Assembly: GCF_000763575.1 (NCBI RefSeq)
Contig: NZ_CP009170.1
Coordinates: 2,009,501-2,073,500 of the forward strand
Direction of reading: 5' to 3'
Length of the DNA: 64,000 nucleotides
DNA from: Thermoanaerobacter kivui
GTDB lineage: Bacteria > Bacillota > Thermoanaerobacteria > Thermoanaerobacterales > Thermoanaerobacteraceae
In this document: in pieces, positions 9,367-20,023 of the stretch
Layout: every line of letters starts with the position of its first letter
How positions within the stretch are numbered: the first letter of the stretch is position 1
Program-made: the position numbers and the translations under genes
The notes under the pieces: model-generated
The model's input: the letters and a program-made list of their open reading frames with translations, nothing else
Database searches by the model: none
What the model was told of the DNA's origin: nothing

Positions 9367-10027
9367 AAAAACACATAATTTTCTCCTACATTGCAAGTAT
9401 AAGCATAGGCTTCTACCCCTAAATTAACAGCCTCCCTTAAAAATCCCCCAAATTCCGGATCTTGCTCGTCATTTGGGATAAAATATTTTATGTCATCCAT
9501 TTGGATTAAAAAAATCACCGCTGCCCTCATACCATATTCTTTTACTTTTACAAGCTCTTTTATGTGTTTTTTACCTCTTTCTGTAGGAGCATCAGGAAAT
9601 TTTGCAACACCTTCTATTTCCAGTGTCACTCCTTTGACTTCTAAATAACATATCTCTCCCTCTTTTGTAAGCTTTATATCAAACTTACTGTTCATAAAAG
9701 TTTTTTCTTTTTCTACAATTTGGTAGCCCTTAAATTCCTCTATAAGCCCCATTTTTATGCTTTCTAAAACCACTTTATTAGGCACTTGTGAATCAATAGA
9801 TATAAGTCTTTTCCCCTTATAAGCAAAAGCCAACTCATAAGGTGTTTTCCTGCCTTGCCTATCTCTTACTTCAAGGATGACGTTTGCCCCCGGGACAAAT
9901 ATCTCTTTACACCTTCCCGTATTAGGCACGTGTACTAAAGTCTTTTCCCCATTCAACTCTACATAAGCTTCAAATCTGTTGATTCTTTTTATGAATTTTC
10001 CATAGACAATAGGATTTTTATAACCAT
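9339..10027 (-). CDS. sfsA: SfsA sugar fermentation stimulation protein homologue, apparent frameshift near start
   Basis: SfsA-type DNA-binding/nuclease-fold protein. The conserved body (NGEKTLVHVPNTGRCKE..., LEVKGVTLE, FPDAPTERGKKH) is intact. The frame with the body has no usual start codon upstream of TTG 9956, although it encodes the normal N-terminus (YGKFIKRINRFEAYVEL). A good ATG at 10027 with an AAGGATG site is in another frame; adding one A to the A5 run at 10019-10015 would join them into a 230-residue protein of normal length. This may be a real indel, slippage or a sequencing error. Confidence 0.85.
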
Positions 10028-10044
10028 TTTAATCAAAACATCCT

Positions 10045-10410
10045 TTATAAATCTTCTTCAGTGATTTCTGCAAAACTTGTAGAAGTCTCCCAGAGTTTTA
10101 ATTTATAAAGACGATACCTGTCCTCTGTTAACACATCTTTTAACTCATTCCACATCCACAAAAGAATGTTTTCACAAGTAGTGTTAAACTCAAAGACCTC
10201 ATTTAAATATTTATGGTCAAGCCTTTTTATCACTTTTTCACTTACTATTTCTTTCAATTTAACAAAATCTATGACCATCCCTTCTTCGTCAGGCTTCCCT
10301 TCTACTGTCACTTCAAGCTTATAAGTATGTCCGTGAAGTTCTTCACACTTTCCATTGTAATTTACAAGGTTATGGGCACTATCAAAAGTGAATATTTTTG
10401 TCACCTTCAT
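10045..10410 (-). CDS. 6-pyruvoyl-tetrahydropterin synthase / QueD family protein, likely PTPS-I/III
   Basis: 121 residues. Zinc ligands H13 (FDSAH) and H26, H28 (HGH) are visible. The catalytic region reads C22-E-E-L-HGH. C at -4 from the HGH is the QueD form; E at -3 is the form reported for PTPS-III enzymes that replace dihydroneopterin aldolase in folate synthesis. Having both suggests a PTPS-I/III enzyme able to serve folate and queuosine pathways. It is the fourth gene of folE-folP-folK, three bases after folK, where no folB is present. ATG with AGAGGTG upstream. Confidence 0.88.
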   Translation of the reverse strand: MKVTKIFTFDSAHNLVNYNGKCEELHGHTYKLEVTVEGKPDEEGMVIDFVKLKEIVSEKVIKRLDHKYLNEVFEFNTTCENILLWMWNELKDVLTEDRYRLYKLKLWETSTSFAEITEEDL

Positions 10411-10413
10411 CTT

Positions 10414-10914
10414 TTACACCTCTTTATACCAATCCTTTTTATACCGCGTAACTCCTTCTTTATCCGGTAACTTCTCTATCAAATCAGAAATATACACATC
10501 TCCCTTTTTTATGGCTGGATTTATGTCATTTAGAGGAATCAATACAAAAGCCCTTTCCCACATCCTCGGATGGGGAATAGTCAAAATTTCGCTACTTAGA
10601 CTAATATTACCATAAAGCAATATATCAATGTCAATAGTTCTTGGTCCCCATCTTATAATCCTTTCCCTTTTAAGCTTTTTTTCTATTTCGTTTATGACTT
10701 TCAAAAAATCATAAGGCTCAATATCCGTCTCTACTTCTGCAGCAATGTTTAAAAACATACCTTGGTCCAAATATCCCACAGGTTTTGTCTCATATATGGG
10801 AGAAAGCTTTTTTAACGTTATGCCTTCCCAACGGGATAATTCATACACCGCTTTTTTTAAATTCTCTTCTCTATCCCCCAAATTTGAACCTAAGGATAAA
10901 TATACTTTATTCAT
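10414..10914 (-). CDS. folK: 2-amino-4-hydroxy-6-hydroxymethyldihydropteridine pyrophosphokinase
   Basis: Transfers pyrophosphate from ATP to hydroxymethyldihydropterin in folate synthesis. 166 residues. Shows the HPPK hallmarks SLGSNLGDREENL at the N-terminus, RWGPRTIDIDILLYG and IPHPRMWERAFVLIPL. Its ATG overlaps the folP stop by four bases, so translation is likely coupled. There is no fused FolB domain. Confidence 0.95.
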   Translation of the reverse strand: MNKVYLSLGSNLGDREENLKKAVYELSRWEGITLKKLSPIYETKPVGYLDQGMFLNIAAEVETDIEPYDFLKVINEIEKKLKRERIIRWGPRTIDIDILLYGNISLSSEILTIPHPRMWERAFVLIPLNDINPAIKKGDVYISDLIEKLPDKEGVTRYKKDWYKEV

Positions 10915-11723
10915 TTTCTCACCATCGCATCAGTCATTTTAGCAACTCTGTACATTTGCTTTACATCGTGAACGCGGACGATATCAACACCTTTTACAAT
11001 TCCAACAGCAACTGTTGCAGCCGTCCCTTCTACTCTGTCATCCACATCGAGATTTAAAACCTTGCCAATCATCGACTTTCGAGAAGTTCCAAGAAGTACA
11101 GGAAGTCCCAACACCTTTAATTCTTCCAGCCTATTCATAACTTCAAGGTTGTGGTCTAAAGTCTTTCCAAAACCTATCCCTGGGTCTACAATCATATTAC
11201 TTCTGTCAATTCCCGCTTTTTCTCCAATCTCTATGCTTTTTTCAAGAAATTTTATTATATCTTTTACAACATCCTCATATTCTGCTACATTGCTGTTATG
11301 CATCATTATTACACCGGCATTGTACTTTGCTACTATTTCTGCCATCTTTGGGTCTCTTTGAAGCCCCCATACGTCATTTACTATGTGGGCACCTGCCTCT
11401 AAAGCTCTTAATGCCACTCCTGATTTCATAGTATCTACAGAAATAATCACATCGGAAATTTTAGAAAGTCTCTCAATGACAGGTATTACTCTTCTTAGCT
11501 CTTCTTCCTCCTCAACAGGAGTATGACCTGGTCTTGTAGACTCTCCCCCTACGTCTATTATATCTGCTCCTTCTTCTATCATTTGAAGTGCTCTCTTTAT
11601 TCCTTCCTCCAAATTGTTGTACTTGCCACCATCAGAAAAAGAATCGGGAGTCATATTTAAAATTCCCATTATGTAAGTTCTCTTTCCAATTTCCAAACTT
11701 TTGTCTCTGCACCTAAATAACAT
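10911..11723 (-). CDS. folP: dihydropteroate synthase
   Basis: Condenses hydroxymethyldihydropterin pyrophosphate with p-aminobenzoate. 270 residues, TIM barrel. Motifs: MGILNMTPDSFSDGG, DVGGESTRPGH, IVDPGIGFGKT and LLGTSRKSMIG. ATG preceded by GGGAGG. It lacks the ~115-residue N-terminal domain found in some clostridial DHPS; a stand-alone copy of such a domain occurs at 27285-27650. Confidence 0.97.
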   Translation of the reverse strand: MLFRCRDKSLEIGKRTYIMGILNMTPDSFSDGGKYNNLEEGIKRALQMIEEGADIIDVGGESTRPGHTPVEEEEELRRVIPVIERLSKISDVIISVDTMKSGVALRALEAGAHIVNDVWGLQRDPKMAEIVAKYNAGVIMMHNSNVAEYEDVVKDIIKFLEKSIEIGEKAGIDRSNMIVDPGIGFGKTLDHNLEVMNRLEELKVLGLPVLLGTSRKSMIGKVLNLDVDDRVEGTAATVAVGIVKGVDIVRVHDVKQMYRVAKMTDAMVRK

Positions 11724-11734
11724 AGTCTTCCTCC

Positions 11735-12301
11735 CTATCTCTTAGAATTGATAAGAGACATGACTTCTGCTCTGGATTTTTGATCTGTTCTAAATACTCC
11801 TCTCAAAGCAGAAGTGACAGTTTTAGCCCCAGGTTTTTTAATGCCCCTCATTGTCATACACAGATGTTCTGCCTCAATGACAACAGCAACACCTAAAGGA
11901 TTTACTGCTTCCATTATGGTATCTGCGATTTCGCTTGTCAACCTCTCTTGAAGCTGTGGCCTTTTCGCTAAAATGTCCACAATGCGCGCCAATTTTGAAA
12001 GGCCTAAAATTCTACCTTTCCTTGGCAAATATGCTACATGGGCAACTCCTATAAACGGCAAAAGGTGGTGTTCACACATAGAATACAATGATATGTCTTT
12101 TACAAGGATTATTTCCTGATGCTCATCTTCCTGAAAAAACTTTATAACATCCTTTACATCTGTATGAAGCCCTGCAAAAATTTCCTCGTACATTCTAGCT
12201 ACTCTGTCAGGTGTCTCTAAAAGGCCCTCCCTATCCGGGTTTTCACCTATAGCTTCAAGTATGTCTCTTACAGCTTTTTTAATCTTTTCTTTATCTATCA
12301 T
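11735..12301 (-). CDS. folE: GTP cyclohydrolase I
   Basis: Makes dihydroneopterin triphosphate from GTP, the first step of the folate operon and the substrate of PTPS. 188 residues. The zinc/active-site motif [12 protein letters not shown] and [20 protein letters not shown] are present. Start set at the ATG at 12301, nine bases after AAGGGG; a TTG two codons upstream is less likely. First gene of folE-folP-folK-PTPS-sfsA on the minus strand. Confidence 0.96.
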   Translation of the reverse strand: MIDKEKIKKAVRDILEAIGENPDREGLLETPDRVARMYEEIFAGLHTDVKDVIKFFQEDEHQEIILVKDISLYSMCEHHLLPFIGVAHVAYLPRKGRILGLSKLARIVDILAKRPQLQERLTSEIADTIMEAVNPLGVAVVIEAEHLCMTMRGIKKPGAKTVTSALRGVFRTDQKSRAEVMSLINSKR

Positions 12302-12410
12302 ATGCAATACCCCTTCTTTTTAAGTTAACAAGTCTATTATATTACGTTTATGGATAAAAAGCCACACCTTATAAAAAGCGAAAGGCCTTCCCTTTTAAAT
12401 CAAATTTATA

Positions 12411-12436
12411 AAAAAGCATTCCTGCCACTGCTTTTT
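12411..12436 (-). terminator. lysS terminator
   Basis: AAAAAGCA/TGCTTTTT stem with a 10-base loop, directly after the lysS stop. T-run on the minus strand. Confidence 0.6.
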
Positions 12437-12440
12437 AAAC

Positions 12441-13952
<1,512 letters not shown>

Positions 13953-13959
13953 TCACCCT

Positions 13960-14433
13960 TTATTTGCGTATTTCTAATATTTTTAAATTGATGATTCCGG
14001 CAGGAACTTCAACAGACACAACATCTCCCACTTTTTTCCCTAATAAAGCTTTTCCTATAGGAGATTCGTCAGATATTTTGTTGTTCATCGGATCTGCTTC
14101 TGCTGAACCTACAATCGTATACTCTACTTCTTCATTATAAGATTCATCATAGACTTTTACAGTACAGCCAATGCTAACCTGGTCAAGTTTTATGTCTTCT
14201 TCGTCAATCACTTTTGCATTTTTAAGCATGGCTTCTAAGGTAGCAATCCTACCTTCTATAAATGCTTGTTCATTTTTTGCTTCGTCATATTCTGAGTTTT
14301 CACTTAAATCTCCAAAAGCTCTCGCTTGTTTTATTTTTTCTGCCACCTCTGCTCTTTTTACAGTCTTTAGATATTCTAGTTCTTCTTCTAATTTTTTAAG
14401 TCCCTCATAAGTCAAAATTACCGGCTTACTCAT
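13960..14433 (-). CDS. greA: transcription elongation factor GreA
   Basis: 157 residues. N-terminal coiled coil ([22 protein letters not shown]...[20 protein letters not shown]) and C-terminal FKBP-like domain ([20 protein letters not shown]). Stimulates transcript cleavage by backtracked RNA polymerase. ATG with AAAGGAG. First gene of greA-lysS. Confidence 0.97.
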   Translation of the reverse strand: MSKPVILTYEGLKKLEEELEYLKTVKRAEVAEKIKQARAFGDLSENSEYDEAKNEQAFIEGRIATLEAMLKNAKVIDEEDIKLDQVSIGCTVKVYDESYNEEVEYTIVGSAEADPMNNKISDESPIGKALLGKKVGDVVSVEVPAGIINLKILEIRK

Positions 14434-14513
14434 AGACTATTCTCCTTTATCAAATTATTGAAAATTGTATTTTATTCTTATGTAATCACAGTGAATTTTA
14501 TGTTAATATTAAT

Positions 14514-14543
14514 ACACAAGCACTGCTTAAGCAGTGCTTGTGT
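14514..14543 (-). terminator. perfect 30-bp palindrome, probable terminator
   Basis: Arms of 15 bases meet without a loop (…CACTGCTTAAGCAGTG…). It follows the COG5322 dehydrogenase gene on the minus strand and precedes greA. The T-run is short, so an operator is possible. Confidence 0.5.
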
Positions 14544-14596
14544 AATTTTCCATATGGGTTATTATAAATCAGTTAACATATAAAGTCAAGTTCAAA

Positions 14597-15685
14597 TTAT
14601 GCAAATTTCCACTCTTTTAATTTCTTTTTGGCGTTTTTTCTCACAGATTCTATCTTTTCCATTGTAACTTCTCGCTCGAAACTCCTAAATCCCGCTAATT
14701 TAAACCCATGCTTTTTAGCAAGTTTTGATATCTCATCCACTTGTTCTACAGTCAAATCTCGCCCTAAAGAATAATTTTCAATTCGCCCTTCCATAGCAAG
14801 AATCATGGTTTCTGCCATGCAAGCATAACTTGTTTTGGGAGGAAAACCAAAATTAAAGTGAAAATCCACATCCCCAGGAACTTCAACAACCCCGCCTTCT
14901 ATGACCAAAACGTCATCTCTCTTATCAGCAACTTCTTTTGACACATCCCTTGGTCTTGCCACATCACACACAACAGCCCCTGGTTTTAAATATTCAGGCT
15001 TTATCACTGTATCCACAGCACTAGTGACAGTAATTATTATATCCGCATCTTCTAAAGCCTCTTTTACGTCTGAAGTGATATGGATAGACATGCCAGTCTT
15101 TGTTAGAAGATAATCTCTAAAATCTTGCAACTTTTCTTTGTTTCTTGCCACAAGAGTCATATATTTAGCATCTCTTGACAAAACTTCAGCACAAACTTTC
15201 CCTATTGAACCTGTGGCTCCTATCACTACTACATGGGAATCTCTTACATCTTTTCCCATCATTTCAGCGGCTTTTACCGCACCCTCTATTGCTGTAGCAA
15301 CTGTGTAGCTGTTACCAGTAGTTACAGCAATGTTTGAATTTTTAGCAATTGTTATTCCTGCATCTCCCACAACAGATGTCATGGCACCTAAGCCAACAAT
15401 TTCTGCCCCCAAATTTTCTGCAATTTTTACTGCTTTTATTATCTTGTTAAGAACATAGTCTTCAGGCAACTTTAACATTTGTTCAGATATAAGGGGAACA
15501 GCCACAAACCAACCTTCTGTTTCGGCATATTCACTTTTAACACCCGTTATCTCAGATACTTTCATTGGCGGAAGAAGCCTTGTGAAACCTTCAACAACCC
15601 TTCTCGGAAGCCTCTCCATTATTTTAAATTTGCGGCTTACATCTTCGTATTCTATAGGATGTATTATAAAAGCAAATTTATGCAT
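14597..15685 (-). CDS. NAD(P)-binding dehydrogenase, COG5322 / acyl-ACP-reductase-like
   Basis: 362 residues. A Rossmann motif VVVIGATGSIGKV lies near residue 150 and TLVARNKEKL follows. The conserved TTGNSYTVATAIEG segment and a C-terminal Cys in FPPKTSYACMAET recall the long-chain acyl-ACP reductase group, which uses a catalytic Cys; shikimate-dehydrogenase-like annotation is also common. Substrate unknown. It is the last gene of a three-gene operon, 16 bases after the preceding gene. ATG with GGGAGG. Confidence 0.75.
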   Translation of the reverse strand: MHKFAFIIHPIEYEDVSRKFKIMERLPRRVVEGFTRLLPPMKVSEITGVKSEYAETEGWFVAVPLISEQMLKLPEDYVLNKIIKAVKIAENLGAEIVGLGAMTSVVGDAGITIAKNSNIAVTTGNSYTVATAIEGAVKAAEMMGKDVRDSHVVVIGATGSIGKVCAEVLSRDAKYMTLVARNKEKLQDFRDYLLTKTGMSIHITSDVKEALEDADIIITVTSAVDTVIKPEYLKPGAVVCDVARPRDVSKEVADKRDDVLVIEGGVVEVPGDVDFHFNFGFPPKTSYACMAETMILAMEGRIENYSLGRDLTVEQVDEISKLAKKHGFKLAGFRSFEREVTMEKIESVRKNAKKKLKEWKFA

Positions 15686-15701
15686 AGAAATTACCTCCCT
15701 A

Positions 15702-16607
15702 TTACTGTAAATATTCTATTCTAGGTTCAAAACCTATTTTATTTAAAAGTTCATCGTAGTCTTGTGGTGTCATTTCTTCTTGCTTTTTCCCTGCTATTGC
15801 CACAAGAACTCCTTCCATCACGTTTGTTCCAAAAGACCTACCACCTATATTCGGAGTAGTAGTAATTAGTATTTTTACCCCCCTCTCCTTCATCATATCT
15901 ACATCTTCCTGTGTAACTGTGTTAGTCACTATTATCTTTCCATCAAGCCTTTCTGGCATGTATTTTTTGATAAAAAGAAAATCCCCTGCAATTATGTCTG
16001 CTTCTTTATAAAATCTTTCATATTTTTTACTATCTATTTTCAATTGCTTGTCTCCTGTGGGATAAATCATTTCAAAGGGAAGACGTACCACAATCGGCAC
16101 AATGATAAAAGAAAGAAAATACACAACCTTTAAGGAATGCAAGGGTATAGGGATATTCAAAGCAAACATCAAATCCCCTATAATAAGTCGTGCACCCTCT
16201 TCATAAAAAGCTTGTGCCATGCCAAACCTGTCCATAACACTTGTCATAAGCACTTTTTTCCCTTTTAAATCAACTATTCCTTTTTTCTGTATGTATTTTA
16301 TTACTTTTCTTTCAAGTGTATTTTTAAGCCCCGAGCCGTCCACAATTGGCGTAATCTTTGCTGCATTTTTTAACGGCAATGCATCTTTTATGATATATCT
16401 TTTATTGCCTGCTGAAAGGTATAAATCTATTCCTCCCATTCCAAAAGCGTCAACTTTTCCATCCAACTCTTTAATAAGTTCTATGGCTTTTTTCAAGTCC
16501 CCATCAGTTCCTATTCTTTCTATTATAAATTTTTCTCCTAAAATCTCTACCTCTGTTGTTTTATTTCTTCTGGAAGAACCTATGCTTATACTTACAACCC
16601 TCTTCAT
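15702..16607 (-). CDS. quinate 5-dehydrogenase-like protein of unknown function
   Basis: 301 residues, cytosolic or peripheral; one hydrophobic stretch (VVYFLSFIIVPIVVRLPF) near residues 160-178. N-terminal SISIGSSRRNKTTEV and AFGMGGIDLYLSAGNKRY are strongly patterned. Clostridial relatives are often labelled quinate 5-dehydrogenase, but no NAD-binding glycine motif is obvious, so I treat the reaction as unproven. Middle gene of the operon; its ATG starts four bases after the regulator stop. Confidence 0.65.
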   Translation of the reverse strand: MKRVVSISIGSSRRNKTTEVEILGEKFIIERIGTDGDLKKAIELIKELDGKVDAFGMGGIDLYLSAGNKRYIIKDALPLKNAAKITPIVDGSGLKNTLERKVIKYIQKKGIVDLKGKKVLMTSVMDRFGMAQAFYEEGARLIIGDLMFALNIPIPLHSLKVVYFLSFIIVPIVVRLPFEMIYPTGDKQLKIDSKKYERFYKEADIIAGDFLFIKKYMPERLDGKIIVTNTVTQEDVDMMKERGVKILITTTPNIGGRSFGTNVMEGVLVAIAGKKQEEMTPQDYDELLNKIGFEPRIEYLQ

Positions 16608-16611
16608 ATTT

Positions 16612-17136
16612 TCACCCTTTCAATGAATTCAATATCTCTTTTACTACTTCAGGGTCAACATATACATCTTCTGTCAAAGGAGAATGTCCAATATTTATAG
16701 TTATGATATCTCTGTCAAATATAGCTTCTACCAATTGGCTCCTTTTGTCTGAACCTAAAAATATTATCACGTCGTGAGATTGAATTTTAGCAATCAAGTC
16801 CATTACCATGTTAAAAAGCTCCACACCACTCATGTTTTCAGCCAAGCTCAATCTCTCTTTCTCAGACAAAAGAAGTGTAAAATTAACTCCCCACTCTCTT
16901 AAAAGCTCTTCCAATTCCTCTTTATTTTTTATAGGAAAACCTACTACAGCAATATTTCCTCCTTTTCTAACCTCACCTAAACTTTCTAGTCTCGAGACAA
17001 AACTTCTGTCAACTTTAAAGCGAGAGGCAACCTCTTGCTGTGAAAGACCATTTTGTCTCATTTCAATTATTTTATCTATTATGCCGTGTAATTTCTCTAA
17101 ATTTATAGTCTTATCACCAATTTTAATAAATTTCAT
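16612..17136 (-). CDS. helix-turn-helix regulator of the dehydrogenase operon
   Basis: 174 residues. Residues ~28-55 form an HTH (GLSQQEVASRFKVDRSFVSR). The rest looks like a small alpha/beta ligand-binding domain (GGNIAVVGFPIKN, DVIIFLGSDKR). ATG at 17136 chosen because GGGAGG precedes it by eight bases; an ATG at 17160 has no site. First gene of the operon and immediately downstream of a long palindrome, so autoregulation is likely. Confidence 0.8.
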   Translation of the reverse strand: MKFIKIGDKTINLEKLHGIIDKIIEMRQNGLSQQEVASRFKVDRSFVSRLESLGEVRKGGNIAVVGFPIKNKEELEELLREWGVNFTLLLSEKERLSLAENMSGVELFNMVMDLIAKIQSHDVIIFLGSDKRSQLVEAIFDRDIITINIGHSPLTEDVYVDPEVVKEILNSLKG

Positions 17137-17150
17137 TTGCACAACCTCCC

Positions 17151-17171
17151 GTGTGCACATTTTGTGCTCAC
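17151..17171 (-). promoter_or_regulatory. palindromic candidate operator
   Basis: GTGnGCACAnnnTGTGCnCAC, a 21-bp inverted repeat, lies 15 bases before the regulator start codon. Probable binding site for the HTH protein encoded downstream. Confidence 0.55.
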
Positions 17172-17356
17172 ATTAATTACAATTTTAATACTTTTTTAAA
17201 TAAATTTCAATACCAAAAAGAAAAATAATCCAGATAAAATACTTTTATAAATTGCAATATTAAATGCAACACCTAATGAAAATCATGTAGATATAGGATT
17301 TGGAACAAATCATATATAACCTTAAGCCCATCTTAGTTAACAAATTGAGCGAAGGT

Positions 17357-17409
17357 CGTGATTTGTCAAGGGTTTAAGTCAGGCGAAGCCTGCCCCTTGA
17401 CAAATCACG
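17357..17409. repeat. long hairpin in the non-coding end of the IS30 element
   Basis: CGTGATTTGTCAAGG and CCTTGACAAATCACG pair over 15 bases; the loop holds a CAGGC-GAA-GCCTG hairpin. The GAAGGTC and GCCTGCCCCTTGAC segments also occur in the nested repeat at 56.8 kb. Confidence 0.8.
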
Positions 17410-17439
17410 AACGAGCTCTATACTTTATAAGAGATGGGC

Positions 17440-18519
<1,080 letters not shown>

Positions 18520-18608
18520 CTATATCATACACGATTTTCACTATGGTTTCTATTTTTTTATCTGTTGCATTTAATTATACAACTAACCGATAAAATACTT
18601 TTTCTGGA

Positions 18609-18833
18609 TTATTGTCCCCAAAATTTTTCAATTGGTTTTAATAAAGATTGAACTATTTTATTAGTAGGGGTAATTTGTATATTTAAAAGGTAGAGCAAGT
18701 TTAATATGTACCCGATAATAAGAAAGGCAAAAATCACAATGACTTCTTTAATCTTTTTTTGTCTTACAAGACCTGGTACCTCAACCAATGAGATAATCAT
18801 AAAAATCAATGTAAGAGCAAGTATTTTGATCAT
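18609..18833 (-). CDS. small two-helix membrane protein of the germination operon
   Basis: 74 residues with two predicted membrane helices (residues ~3-20 and ~30-55). Starts four bases downstream of the GerC-type gene with GAGGTG before ATG. Small membrane proteins like this often accompany ger operons in clostridia; function unknown. Its stop codon overlaps the terminator arm next to the IS30 element. Confidence 0.7.
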   Translation of the reverse strand: MIKILALTLIFMIISLVEVPGLVRQKKIKEVIVIFAFLIIGYILNLLYLLNIQITPTNKIVQSLLKPIEKFWGQ

Positions 18834-18837
18834 AAAA

Positions 18838-20022
18838 TCACCTCGGGAGTATAGGCTTTGAAGATAGACCTGTCCTTCTTACTATTGATTTTACTGTCAC
18901 ATTAAACTTTACATCAGGATAAATTTTATCCCAATCTTGCTGAACTTTTTTCCACTCTTTAGGCTTTCTTTGATGAAGGATATTTATAAATCCTACTACA
19001 TCAGCGTTATATTTCTTTTGAAGTATAAAAAGTGCACGATTTATTGCCTGCTTTATTTTGTCATTTATTAAAAGCTGAAGTTTTTCAAGATTTTGAGGTT
19101 CTGTCAAGTCATACTTTGTCTCTTGTTCATTCATATAAGCCTCTATATTGACTTTTATATCAAAAGAAATATCTTTGTCTTGGACTTTAGGAATAATGTC
19201 AGTGTGAGCCTTAGTAACTACAAGAGAAATATGTGCCTTTTCACCTTTTAATCCCTTGTCTAACGTCAATGTACTTCTTTTTAATTTGTTCATTAAAACC
19301 ATGACAGCCTTTGTGTCTTGCTCCTCTAAAAATCCCACTAACTTGTCCTTGTTAAAAACAGCAGACCCTACCATTCTCAATCCTGTCGCTTTGCCGTCTT
19401 TTTTCACTATCTCCAGTCGCCCTGTTATAGGCGCCTTTTGGGGAATTTCCAACGTCTCAATAAACTCATTTAAATCGCATACATAGGAAGAAGAAGTATT
19501 TCGTTGGTTTGCTATTATTCCCAGCACTTCTTTGTAAGGATATCTTTCAAGCTCACTGGAACTTGGCAGATCAAAAAGCTCTTCTAAACTTCCTCCCGTT
19601 ACTACTAATATATAGGCAGTTCTCCTGAATTCCGGATTTCTTGTCATAAAATCTAAAGTTTGGTAAATACCAGACGTTGCAAACTTTTCCTCCAAAAATA
19701 TTATTTCGTTATACTGCAGAAAAAGAGACCTTGGCAATTCGTTATTTAAGTTAGAAAATGCTTTCGCAAAATCTACACCACTGGCCTGGAAAACAGCATA
19801 AGGTTTGCCAGCTGCACTTCCTCCCCCTGTACCTCCGGCACCACCTCCACCTGCTGTAAGAAGGCCCGGTTTTAAAATTTCTACAATGATATGTATCATG
19901 TCGTCTTTGCCTCTTTCAATACCTAATCCCTGGACAAATGCCAATTGATTTATTTCTCTCTTGTCCCAGCAACCCGTCAGTAAAATGGTAATTGTCAAAA
20001 TTAATATTATAAATCTTTTCAT
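18838..20022 (-). CDS. Ger(x)C-family spore germination lipoprotein
   Basis: 394 residues. Signal peptide with lipobox LTGC (Cys17-18 region) then WDKREINQLAFVQGLG, the hallmark of GerC-type proteins. Anchored on the outer face of the inner spore membrane as part of a nutrient receptor. A glycine-rich insert (LLTAGGGGAGGTGGGSAAGK) near residue 60 is unusual. ATG two bases after the GerA-type stop; GAGGATAAC upstream. Confidence 0.93.
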   Translation of the reverse strand: MKRFIILILTITILLTGCWDKREINQLAFVQGLGIERGKDDMIHIIVEILKPGLLTAGGGGAGGTGGGSAAGKPYAVFQASGVDFAKAFSNLNNELPRSLFLQYNEIIFLEEKFATSGIYQTLDFMTRNPEFRRTAYILVVTGGSLEELFDLPSSSELERYPYKEVLGIIANQRNTSSSYVCDLNEFIETLEIPQKAPITGRLEIVKKDGKATGLRMVGSAVFNKDKLVGFLEEQDTKAVMVLMNKLKRSTLTLDKGLKGEKAHISLVVTKAHTDIIPKVQDKDISFDIKVNIEAYMNEQETKYDLTEPQNLEKLQLLINDKIKQAINRALFILQKKYNADVVGFINILHQRKPKEWKKVQQDWDKIYPDVKFNVTVKSIVRRTGLSSKPILPR

Positions 20023-20023
20023 G

